Of a stretch of 54,337 nucleotides of DNA, positions 30,590-38,538 are shown piece by piece. The stretch spans positions 1-54,337 of the forward strand of contig JAGAMN010000022.1 in NCBI GenBank assembly GCA_017624715.1, read 5' to 3'. Both the position numbers and the translations under genes were made by a program. The first letter of the stretch is position 1; every line of letters begins with the position of its first letter. This stretch comes from Oscillospiraceae bacterium. Lineage in GTDB: Bacteria > Bacillota > Clostridia > Oscillospirales > Oscillospiraceae. The notes beneath the pieces were generated by a model that did not search any database, was not told the DNA's origin, and was given only the letters and a program-made list of their open reading frames with translations.

Positions 30590-33085
30590 TCAAATTTGGA
30601 TGCCCAGGTATTTATCTTCTGTCAAAGACAGCATTTCCTGGACAGCCTTGCTCAGCATATCCATCTCCTGGAATTTGCCATTGAGTTGGAGACATTTTTC
30701 TTCCAGCGGCATAGCTTCGTTGCTGACGACCTCCCACATGGCAGCCTTGGACTGAATGGTATGCTGGGCAAAGAGGATCTTATTCTCGCAGCGGTCAAGC
30801 GCATCTGCGTTGTCATGGATGAGCGCGTCGCCTTCGATCTGCAGGCTGATTTCGGCAGTAGAAGCTACGCTGACGGTGACCCACAAGGTATTGGTTTGGG
30901 CATCAAGGGCAGTTTCAGCTGCAATAGCCTTGCCGTTTACCAAGGCGGTGACGGCAACACTCTTGTGGAAGCCCCGCAGGCCGATGCGCCAATTCCGCTT
31001 TTCGGGAATCAGGCTCAGATCGCCGGTAGCAGGCGCAATGGTCAGCTTGGGAGTCTTGCCCCAATCCAGGATGATTGCGGTACGGGCAACCGCGCCGTTC
31101 TTGTAATCCAGCATTTCACCGGAGTCCTCGGTCAGCACAAAGCGGTTGCTTGCCCCGGGGAACACCAGCAGCTTCATATCCACCGTGCTGCCCAGGTGGT
31201 TATCGTGGGGTGTAAGCTTAGCCATAGGCACGATACCGCCAGCTTTGGCAAAGACAGGAATGGTTTTGCGGTCGCGGCAGACGGTGAGCTTTCTTCCCTT
31301 GCCGCCGGCATAGTGCATACCGGTGAAGAAGTCGAACCAGCTTCCAGCAGGCAGCCACATCTCGGTGGCCGCTAGCAGAGCTCTGGGGTCTTCCTTTTTG
31401 GTGATGGGCGCTACCATCAGCTCGCTGCCGAAGAAGAACTGATTGGGCACTTCATAGGCAGCGTTTACCTTGGGATAGTGATAGTACATCGGCTGTACCA
31501 GAGGTTCTAAGTCCTCATGGTTGCGGTAGTTCATGGTGTAGATATAGGGAAATAGCTGGTGACGCAGGCGCAGCCAGTCGCTGATGACCTTGCTGCTCAG
31601 CATATCGTAATTCCAGGGCTCCTTGTGAACAAAGGGCTCACAGCTGCTGTGGAGTCGGTTGATGGGAGAAAATACACCCAGCTGCACCCAACGGACAAAC
31701 AGCTCGTCATCCCGCACGCCCAGCATATGGCCGCCGATATCGTGGCTCCACCAGCTGTAACCGATGTTAGAAGCGGTGGCGGTGAAGTAAGGCTGAAACT
31801 GCAGACTCTCCCAGGTGATAGTGGTATCGCCGGAGAAGCCCACGGGATAGCGATGGCTGCCGGGGCCTGCATACCGGGAAAAGAACATGGGCCGCTTGCC
31901 GCTGCGCTCAATGTCCTGAATGTGCAAGTGGTTCAGCATCCACAGGGGGTCCATCCGCTCACGGGGGTCTAAATACTCGCCGGGCTTATTGGCTTCGTGG
32001 ATCCAGTGGTAGTCAGTGCCCTGCTGCCAGTCCATCCACCAGAAGTCCACACCATCGCGTTCGTATGGGTGGTGGAGAATGTCGAAATAGGTTTCCATAT
32101 GGTGCTGGGATAGCAGATCCAGCGGCACTCGCTGCTTGGTTGCAGGGTCGATGCCGTTGGCTCGGGCCATTTCCTCGTACATGTCCTCATGGCGGCAGGT
32201 GCCGTGAGCCGGATGTAGATTCAGAGCGGTCTTAAGGTTACGGTCTTTCAAGCCCTTCAGGAAGGCCTTGTAATCCGGGAACAGTTCCTTATTCCAGCTG
32301 TAACCGGTCCAGCCCTTGGCGAATCGGGGGTCGGGCTCTTTCTGATCCTCAGGAATCTTGACCACATGCCAATCCATATCGACGACACCGACGCTAAACG
32401 GCAGGTCCTCTTCCACAAAACGATCCATCAAATCCAGATATTCCTGCTGGGTGTAGGCATAGTAGCGGCTCCACCAGTTGCCCAGTGCATAGGCAGGCAG
32501 CAGCGGAGGTGCGCCGGTGAGCTTATAAAGAGCCTTGACAGCACCCAAGTAGTCATATCCGAAGCCGAAGAAATACAGGTCCTGGGTATTTTCGCCGCGA
32601 ACACCGATCCAGCCGTCCTCTTCATTGAGGAGCAGTGCGTTGCTGTCGTCCAGCACGGAGAAGCCCCAACGGGAGCAGACACCAGTATCCAGGGGGCAAC
32701 TGCCGGTGACCCGGTCCAGGGTACGGGCAGTACCGCCCAGGTCCTCCACAGCATCACCGTAATTCCAGGTAGAAGCAGGCTCAGAAAGCAGCTTAACAGA
32801 CAAGGTTTCAGCGCTGAAAGGAACGCCGTCCTTGCAGGTCAGCAGCAGGTGTGCGGTCTTGACGGTAACGGTGCCATCCTTGATCTCCCAGGTGAAATCG
32901 CAGGGTGCGAAATCACGGAAGAAGGCCATCTGACTGGCGCGATCCTCAAATACGCCATTAGGGGCATACTCCATACGGATCAGCCGGGAATCCAGTACAG
33001 TAAACCGACAGGTTTTGCCGGAGACAATGCTCTGCGGATAGGCACGGGGCCGCATCTCACAACGGAAACGCTTGTTTTTTTCCAT
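30590..33085 (-). CDS. GH31 alpha-glucosidase-type glycosidase
   Basis: Cytoplasmic family 31 enzyme of 831 residues. Beta-sandwich N-domain (ALGNWWSRYYAYTQQEYLDL), then TIM barrel with nucleophile D352 in DFWWMDWQQGTDYH and acid/base D420 in GFSGDTTITW; SWWSHDIGGHMLG and GVFSPINRLHSS complete the active site. No signal peptide. Lies between the OYE-type flavoenzyme and aconitase X genes, 12 bp after the flavoenzyme, so co-transcribed. Substrate within GH31 is open: alpha-glucosides, xylosides or sulfoquinovosides are possible. Confidence 0.9.
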   Translation of the reverse strand: MEKNKRFRCEMRPRAYPQSIVSGKTCRFTVLDSRLIRMEYAPNGVFEDRASQMAFFRDFAPCDFTWEIKDGTVTVKTAHLLLTCKDGVPFSAETLSVKLLSEPASTWNYGDAVEDLGGTARTLDRVTGSCPLDTGVCSRWGFSVLDDSNALLLNEEDGWIGVRGENTQDLYFFGFGYDYLGAVKALYKLTGAPPLLPAYALGNWWSRYYAYTQQEYLDLMDRFVEEDLPFSVGVVDMDWHVVKIPEDQKEPDPRFAKGWTGYSWNKELFPDYKAFLKGLKDRNLKTALNLHPAHGTCRHEDMYEEMARANGIDPATKQRVPLDLLSQHHMETYFDILHHPYERDGVDFWWMDWQQGTDYHWIHEANKPGEYLDPRERMDPLWMLNHLHIQDIERSGKRPMFFSRYAGPGSHRYPVGFSGDTTITWESLQFQPYFTATASNIGYSWWSHDIGGHMLGVRDDELFVRWVQLGVFSPINRLHSSCEPFVHKEPWNYDMLSSKVISDWLRLRHQLFPYIYTMNYRNHEDLEPLVQPMYYHYPKVNAAYEVPNQFFFGSELMVAPITKKEDPRALLAATEMWLPAGSWFDFFTGMHYAGGKGRKLTVCRDRKTIPVFAKAGGIVPMAKLTPHDNHLGSTVDMKLLVFPGASNRFVLTEDSGEMLDYKNGAVARTAIILDWGKTPKLTIAPATGDLSLIPEKRNWRIGLRGFHKSVAVTALVNGKAIAAETALDAQTNTLWVTVSVASTAEISLQIEGDALIHDNADALDRCENKILFAQHTIQSKAAMWEVVSNEAMPLEEKCLQLNGKFQEMDMLSKAVQEMLSLTEDKYLGIQI

Positions 33086-33097
33086 AGGAGTCTCCTC

Positions 33098-35161
33098 TTA
33101 CAGCTTCATGCACACATCCCAGGCTTGCCAGATAACAGTACGCAGATTGCCCACCTTGCAGGCATCGCCGATAACATGGACATGCTTAGCCTTTTCAGCC
33201 AGGGGAGCAGGTCTGTAACCGGTGGACAGAATCACATTGTCGGCAGGGATCTTGAACTTCTCACCGTCTTTACCCACAACAGTAACGCCGTCGTCGTGGA
33301 TCTCTGCCAGCTTGGTTTCCAGATGTACGGGGACTTTATTGGCATTGAAGAAATCACGAAGATAGCTGGTATTGGCCAGGCAAATGCCGGGGGTAACGAT
33401 CAGGTCGTCCATCATTTCCACGATAGTGGGCTTCTTGCCCTGCAGGTACAGCTCGTAAGCGATCTCGCAGCCGGTCAGGCCGCCACCGATGATGGTAACA
33501 TTCTCCCCTACTTCATGCTTGCCCAGCAGGAAGTCGATGGCCTGGATGCCCTTGTCGATGCCGGGTACGGGGATCCGGTTAGCCTTGGAGCCGGTGGCAA
33601 TGATGATCTCATCGGCCTGGAGTTCAGACAGATCCTTGATCTCGCTGTTAAGCTTGACTTCGATGCTGGGGTACTTGGTCAGTTCCCGCTTATACCAGGC
33701 GATCAGGTCACGGTCCTTCTCCTTGAAAGAAGGTGCTGCTGCAGCGATGAAGACACCGCCCAACTCGCCGGACTTTTCATACAAGGTCACCTTGTGACCG
33801 CGCTTTGCCAGCACCAGAGCGGATTCCATACCACCGATACCGCCACCGATGACCGCAATATTCTTGATCTTCTTGGCAGGTGCGATGTAGTGCTTCTTGC
33901 TCTGCATAGTTTCTGCGTTCAGTGCGCAGCGGGCGAGGCCCATGGTGTCTTTCAGATCCTGGGTGTTGTAGTGACCCTTGGAGGAAGAGAAGTTGAAGCA
34001 GCCGCTGTGGCAGCAGATGCAGGGACGAATATCTTCGATCCGATCCTCAATCAGCTTGGTGATCCACTCGGGGTCAGCCAGGAACTGACGGGCAACGCCC
34101 ATGCCGTCGATACGGCCTTCGGCGATGGCCTGAGCGGCAACGTCGGGCTCCATACGGCCGGCACAGACCACGGGAATATCCACAAACTTCTTGATATGAG
34201 CAACATCGTCCAGGTTGCAGTTCTGGGGCATATACATAGGCGGATGGGCCCAGTACCAGGAGTCGTATGTACCGTTGTCGGCGTTGAGCATATCGTAGCC
34301 GGCATCCTGCAGGTACTTGGCGGCGCGCTCGGACTCTGCCATGTCACGGCCCATTTCCTTGGCATCTTCACCGGGAACGATGCCCTGGGCAAAGCCCTTC
34401 AGCTTGGACTCAACGGAGTAGCGCAGGGATACAGGGAAATCCTGTCCACAGGCTTCCTTGATGGCCTTGACAACTTCCGCAGCGAAGCGGTAGCGGTTTT
34501 CAAAGCTGCCGCCGTATTCGTCGGTACGCTTGTTGAAGAACTCGATAGCAAACTGGTCCAGCAGGTAGCCTTCATGGACAGCATGGACTTCCACACCGTC
34601 GACACCGGCTTCCTTGCACAGCTTGGCGGTCTTGGCGAAGGCCTCGATGATCTCGTGGATTTGCTCCATGGTCATTTCGGGGCAGATGATGTCCGGGGCC
34701 CAACGGGCAGGCTGGGCACTGGGGCTAGCCAGCTCGTGGCTAGTGTCCAGTACGGGTTTGACCAAAGCACGGGTAAATTTATTCTTGTGCAGGGGGCCAA
34801 CCAGCTCGGTGATGGCCCAGGAACGGCCCATGCCGGCGGTGAGCTGGACGAACAGCTTGGCGCCGGTCTTATGGATCTCGTCCATAAACTCCTTGAGTTC
34901 TTTGAACATCTTGGGGTTCTGCCACAGCCACTTGCCCCAGAAAGTATCCCGCAGGGGTGCGATGCCGGGAATGATCAGGCCCACATTGTTTTGAGCCCGC
35001 TCCAAAAACAGCTTTGCAGCTTCCTTGTCAAAGCCGCAGCCGGTGAGCTCAAACCAGCCAAACAGGGATGTACCGCCCATGGGGCACATAACGATGCGGT
35101 TTTTGATTTCCACATTGCCAACCTTCCAGGGGGTAAATAAGGCTTCATATTTCTGATCCAT
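33098..35161 (-). CDS. Old-yellow-enzyme/FAD reductase (2,4-dienoyl-CoA reductase type)
   Basis: Multidomain flavoenzyme of 687 residues. N-terminal FMN TIM barrel (LFTPWKVGNVEIKNRIVMCP; HEGYLLDQFAIEFFNKRTDE), a 4Fe-4S Cys cluster (RPCICCHSGCFN, with a later Cys), then FAD and NAD domains (IAVIGGGIGGMESALVLAKR; VTIIGGGLTGCEIAYELY). This is the layout of 2,4-dienoyl-CoA reductase, trimethylamine dehydrogenase and bile-acid BaiCD/BaiH enzymes. First gene of the operon. AAAAGGAG precedes ATG 35161. Probably reduces an activated C=C bond. Confidence 0.9.
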   Translation of the reverse strand: MDQKYEALFTPWKVGNVEIKNRIVMCPMGGTSLFGWFELTGCGFDKEAAKLFLERAQNNVGLIIPGIAPLRDTFWGKWLWQNPKMFKELKEFMDEIHKTGAKLFVQLTAGMGRSWAITELVGPLHKNKFTRALVKPVLDTSHELASPSAQPARWAPDIICPEMTMEQIHEIIEAFAKTAKLCKEAGVDGVEVHAVHEGYLLDQFAIEFFNKRTDEYGGSFENRYRFAAEVVKAIKEACGQDFPVSLRYSVESKLKGFAQGIVPGEDAKEMGRDMAESERAAKYLQDAGYDMLNADNGTYDSWYWAHPPMYMPQNCNLDDVAHIKKFVDIPVVCAGRMEPDVAAQAIAEGRIDGMGVARQFLADPEWITKLIEDRIEDIRPCICCHSGCFNFSSSKGHYNTQDLKDTMGLARCALNAETMQSKKHYIAPAKKIKNIAVIGGGIGGMESALVLAKRGHKVTLYEKSGELGGVFIAAAAPSFKEKDRDLIAWYKRELTKYPSIEVKLNSEIKDLSELQADEIIIATGSKANRIPVPGIDKGIQAIDFLLGKHEVGENVTIIGGGLTGCEIAYELYLQGKKPTIVEMMDDLIVTPGICLANTSYLRDFFNANKVPVHLETKLAEIHDDGVTVVGKDGEKFKIPADNVILSTGYRPAPLAEKAKHVHVIGDACKVGNLRTVIWQAWDVCMKL

Positions 35162-35208
35162 AAATACGCTCCTTTTGTTTATGTATTTTTGCTATGATTG
35201 ATAGGGAA

Positions 35209-35237
35209 ATTGTACTATATTTTTTGCTTTCTGTCAA
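35209..35237 (-). promoter_or_regulatory. Promoter of the OYE-GH31-aconitase X operon
   Basis: TTGACA (35232-35237), 17 bp, TACAAT (35209-35214) on the minus strand. Confidence 0.75.
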
Positions 35238-35256
35238 CGAAATGCCCCTTTCATTC

Positions 35257-35285
35257 TTGCGCTTTTTGCGGTTACGATGTATAAT
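35257..35285 (+). promoter_or_regulatory. Promoter of the BlaI-like membrane protein gene
   Basis: TTGCGC (35257-35262), 17 bp, TATAAT (35280-35285). Confidence 0.65.
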
Positions 35286-35315
35286 AAAATCAACCTTTGA
35301 AAAGGGGGCAAATTT

Positions 35316-36926
35316 ATGCAATCGCCCGTTGTAAACGACCAGGAACGCCATGTGTTGCAAGCGTTACTGTCCAAAGGACCCATGATGCCGGAACAGCTTG
35401 CCGATCTGTGTAAAAATGCCTTCGGCTGGTCCGGTACTGTGATCCGCCGCACTCTGAAATCTCTGCTGAAGCAAGGGCTTGTGACAGAGCAGGAAGGTCT
35501 TTTAACCCCGATGGTTACCAAAGAGGATTTGGAGGATAATCTTTGGGACTTCCGGCTTCAGGACAGCTTCGAATGGACACCCCCTGAACAGCCGGAGCAA
35601 CAGCGTAAGCAACCCTTTTTTAAGAGCCTGTGGTTCTGGACAACCTGCGTTGCATTGATTGTGATTGCCATTCTAAGCATCGCTTTGATTCAGCCTACTT
35701 TGCCTGCTGCAACTACGGCCGACATTCCCTCACAGCTACTCTCCTGCAAGGAAGCACTGGATCAGTGGCAAGCAAAGGAAGCCCTGCAACTTCTCCACAT
35801 CACAGAAATTCCCAATATCGAAATGCCGCTTACTTCCTACTGTTTCTACGGGGATGACTGGATGCAGCTGTGCTGGGATTCGCGAAATCCCTATTCTACA
35901 GCCCACCTCAGTTTTATGTGCCGGGATGGGCAGCTGTTTATCAGCAACAACGCCATCGATGTTATACACTGGAAACCCACAAATCTGGAATATTCCGATA
36001 CACCGAAGCCTTGGCCTATGACCTTCTCCTGGCAGCATTGCAAGCTTGATTATCTGGACACCACAACCTCAGGCAAGGAAACGCATATTCTTTTCCGGGT
36101 TACGGAGCTTTCTGCAGAAAATGCCAGCACTTATGAAGTCACATTTATATTCGATCAGTCACAGAATTTGACAACAATCAAAGTTTATACTACCCAATCC
36201 GATGTGACCCGGTGCGATATATTCCATTTACAGGAATCCGACCCCTATACAATTTCCCAGCTGTTCTCAGAGTCAGAAATCCAAAATCCTAACACAGAAG
36301 CACCTGCCATTCCCGAGGAATTGGAAGCGTGCAAAGAAGCGCTGGATAAGTGGCAAAAGTTGGATGCCTATAAAATCATCCGGGAGTACACCGTATATGG
36401 TGATGCCTCTGCGACTTTGGAAAGCCCCGCGTATTCCGAGTATTGGAAATCCGGTGATAACCGGCTGCAATTAACCCATTATAAGGATTTTACAACGGGA
36501 AAAATGTATCGCAGCGGCACCTATTATGGGCACAACAGCGCAAATGGAACATTCTGGCAGCCCAATAATAGTGTCTCGGCACAAACGACCTATGTTTGGC
36601 CTGCGGACTTTGCGTGGGATGATTGCGATTTGACCCATAAGACCACCAAAAAAACAGTATATGGTAAGCATATTATTTTCAGCGTAGTCATAACCGATCC
36701 GGAACACAAAATCTACGGATCCTCGCCCTACTATGTGTGCTTCAGCTTTAGCACTGATGGACAGTTGGAATCCATTTCCGTTGCCATGGTCAGCTCCGAT
36801 TATATTTCCAACTTGGCTGTATCGGTCAGCACTTACCGGCTGGTACCGGAAGATGCCGATACTATTGCGCAGTACATTAACGAGCAAGTTATAACCGACA
36901 ACACACCCGTTCCCGAGCCGGGTTAA
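35316..36926 (+). CDS. BlaI-like winged helix fused to a membrane anchor and duplicated ectodomain
   Basis: Protein of 536 residues with an unusual order. Residues 1-75 match the BlaI/MecI/CopY winged-helix pattern (HVLQALLSKGPMMPEQLAD, GWSGTVIRRTLKSLLKQGLV, LLTPMVTKEDLE). A Pro/Gln-rich linker leads to one membrane helix at about 103-127. Two copies of an outer domain follow (about 138-325 and 328-520), each starting with a similar helix (SCKEALDQWQAKEALQLL; ACKEALDKWQKLDAYKII) and rich in aromatic strands. Likely a one-component membrane regulator sensing outside the cell. An AAAGGGGG site precedes ATG 35316. Family not recognised. Confidence 0.7.
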   Translation: MQSPVVNDQERHVLQALLSKGPMMPEQLADLCKNAFGWSGTVIRRTLKSLLKQGLVTEQEGLLTPMVTKEDLEDNLWDFRLQDSFEWTPPEQPEQQRKQPFFKSLWFWTTCVALIVIAILSIALIQPTLPAATTADIPSQLLSCKEALDQWQAKEALQLLHITEIPNIEMPLTSYCFYGDDWMQLCWDSRNPYSTAHLSFMCRDGQLFISNNAIDVIHWKPTNLEYSDTPKPWPMTFSWQHCKLDYLDTTTSGKETHILFRVTELSAENASTYEVTFIFDQSQNLTTIKVYTTQSDVTRCDIFHLQESDPYTISQLFSESEIQNPNTEAPAIPEELEACKEALDKWQKLDAYKIIREYTVYGDASATLESPAYSEYWKSGDNRLQLTHYKDFTTGKMYRSGTYYGHNSANGTFWQPNNSVSAQTTYVWPADFAWDDCDLTHKTTKKTVYGKHIIFSVVITDPEHKIYGSSPYYVCFSFSTDGQLESISVAMVSSDYISNLAVSVSTYRLVPEDADTIAQYINEQVITDNTPVPEPG

Positions 36927-36947
36927 TGTTAGAAAGGACGAACTATT

Positions 36948-37814
36948 ATGAAGCCGATTGTTTATTTTTCCCGCACTATCACTCCGGAGAAAGTCCTGGA
37001 ACTGTATCAAAAATTAGGCAAGGAGCTGCCCGGCAAGGTGGCCATCAAGGTCCACTCCGGTGAGGTCGGCAATCAGAATTTCCTGCGGCCGCCTTTCTGG
37101 AAGCCCATTATTGACCACGTGGGTGGCACGGTGGTAGAGTGTAACACCGCCTACCCCGGCTCCCGAAACACCACCAAGCGGCACATGAAGACCTTCAAAA
37201 AGCACGGCTGGATTGACTATTTCTCCGTAGATCTGCTGGATGCGGAAGGCCCGGATATGGTTTTGGATATTCCTCAGGGTAAGATCATTCAGAAAAACTA
37301 TGTGGGCAAAGATATGGCGGACTATGATTCCACCCTGGTGCTGTCCCACTTCAAGGGTCACCCCATGGGTGGCTACGGCGGCGCCATCAAACAGCTGTCC
37401 ATTGGCTTTGCTTCTTCCTTCGGCAAGGCCTATATTCACGGTGCAGGCGAGCCCAAGAAGATCTGGACTGCTGACCACGATTCCTTCCTGGAGGCTATGG
37501 CGGATGCCGCTCTGTCCGTAAAGGAATACTTTGGTGAAAACGCGGTGTATGTCAATGTGATGAAGAACATGAGCGTGGACTGCGACTGCTGCGCCATTGC
37601 CAAGGATCCCTGCATTGGCGACATTGGCATCTTGGTATCTTTGGATCCGGTGGCCATTGACCAGGCCTGCGTGAATCTGGTCTACGCCTGCGACGATCCC
37701 AATAAGTCCCATTTGATTCAGCGGATCGAAAGCCGCAACGGTATCCACACCATCGAGGCCGCCGCGGCCCTGGGCCTGGGCAGCCGGGAATACGACCTGG
37801 TGGAAGTGGAGTAA
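36948..37814 (+). CDS. DUF362 domain protein
   Basis: Protein of 288 residues, 21 bp after the BlaI-like membrane gene. DUF362 signatures: KVAIKVHSGEVGNQNFLRP, LVLSHFKGHPMGGYGGAIKQ, and a Cys pattern VDCDCCAIAKDPC followed by DIGILVSLDPVAIDQACVNL. Some family members bind Fe-S clusters; the reaction is unknown. An AGAAAGGACG site precedes ATG 36948. Confidence 0.85.
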   Translation: MKPIVYFSRTITPEKVLELYQKLGKELPGKVAIKVHSGEVGNQNFLRPPFWKPIIDHVGGTVVECNTAYPGSRNTTKRHMKTFKKHGWIDYFSVDLLDAEGPDMVLDIPQGKIIQKNYVGKDMADYDSTLVLSHFKGHPMGGYGGAIKQLSIGFASSFGKAYIHGAGEPKKIWTADHDSFLEAMADAALSVKEYFGENAVYVNVMKNMSVDCDCCAIAKDPCIGDIGILVSLDPVAIDQACVNLVYACDDPNKSHLIQRIESRNGIHTIEAAAALGLGSREYDLVEVE

Positions 37815-37815
37815 A

Positions 37816-37918
37816 GCAGTGTCATTGCGAGGAGCGAAGCGACGTGGCAATCCCCCAGATATTTCTCCTAACCAGGAGATTGCCACGCCAGTGTAAACAC
37901 TGGCTCGCAATGACACAT
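37816..37918. repeat. Dispersed palindromic intergenic repeat
   Basis: Begins GTGTCATTGCGAGGAGCGAA and ends CACTGGCTCGCAATGACAC; the arms pair over long stretches (GTGGCAATC / GATTGCCAC). The right end matches part of 391-418. REP-like element between convergent DUF362 and vanZ genes. Confidence 0.7.
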
Positions 37919-37930
37919 ATTGACAACAAA

Positions 37931-37957
37931 ACAGGAGCCTGTCAGACAGGCTCCTGT
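37931..37957 (-). terminator. Terminator overlapping the vanZ stop codon
   Basis: Stem ACAGGAGCCTG / CAGGCTCCTGT whose loop holds the vanZ TGA stop; followed by TTTTGTTG on the minus strand. Confidence 0.75.
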
Positions 37958-38445
37958 TTCATTTTTCGCAGGATTGCAAATATCCCGTAGCCCATGACCA
38001 CGCCGATCAGGTTCAGAATCAGATCGTCTATGTCACAGTGTCCCAGCAAGCTAAACAACTGCAGCAACTCTACGGCACAAATGATGCCCGCAGACGCAGC
38101 CAAGGTTTTCCAAAACTTTCGCAGCTTGGAGAATACCCCAGGGAGAAAGAATCCCAGTGGAATAAACATGCCCACATTGCCGCCCAGGTTGATCACCGCA
38201 TGGCGAGCCTCATAGGCATACACGCTGGCAGATTCCCATTTTTCGACATAGTACGCTTTTCGCAGCAGCACATCCATAAAATTCCCCACCGTGCGAAAGG
38301 GCTTTAAATTCCAGCCGGAACAAACCTGCTGCCAGTAATCCGCTGCACCGTAATCCGGGATCCGGGCGCTTTGAAAGAACAACAGCCATATCATCAGCCC
38401 TGCATACAGCACAAATGCGATCTGCATACCTCTCTTTTTTCGCAT
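37942..38445 (-). CDS. VanZ family membrane protein
   Basis: Membrane protein of 167 residues with about four helices. VanZ pattern: N-terminal FVLYAGLMIWLLFFQSARIP, NLGGNVGMFIPLGFFLPGVF, VELLQLFSLLGHCDIDDLIL, then NLIGVVMGYGIF. Named after the teicoplanin-resistance protein, but most homologues have no proven role. ATG 38445 follows AGGGGGG; its TTGTGT/TATAAT promoter (38467-38495) starts just after the pfp terminator. Confidence 0.88.
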   Translation of the reverse strand: MRKKRGMQIAFVLYAGLMIWLLFFQSARIPDYGAADYWQQVCSGWNLKPFRTVGNFMDVLLRKAYYVEKWESASVYAYEARHAVINLGGNVGMFIPLGFFLPGVFSKLRKFWKTLAASAGIICAVELLQLFSLLGHCDIDDLILNLIGVVMGYGIFAILRKMKQEPV

Positions 38446-38466
38446 CACGATCCCCCCTTTTAAAGG

Positions 38467-38495
38467 ATTATAGCACATTCACCGGTGCAACACAA
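38467..38495 (-). promoter_or_regulatory. Promoter of vanZ
   Basis: TTGTGT (38490-38495), 17 bp, TATAAT (38467-38472) on the minus strand, two bases after the pfp terminator. Confidence 0.65.
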
Positions 38496-38497
38496 GC

Positions 38498-38527
38498 AAA
38501 AAGGACGTGCCGCAGCACGTCCTTTTT
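38498..38527 (-). terminator. Terminator of pfp
   Basis: Perfect 13-bp stem AAAAAGGACGTGC / GCACGTCCTTTTT, loop of 4 nt. Confidence 0.88.
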
Positions 38528-38538
38528 ATTTCAGGAAT

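Noticed and set aside
32366-35140. Long plus-strand open frame opposite the GH31 and flavoenzyme genes
   Set aside because: A 924-residue frame spanning two real minus-strand genes; low-complexity content and no ribosome site mark it as an antisense shadow.
37816-37918. Possible CRISPR or attachment site
   Set aside because: One imperfect palindrome, no regularly spaced repeats and no cas or integrase genes; better explained as a REP-like repeat.
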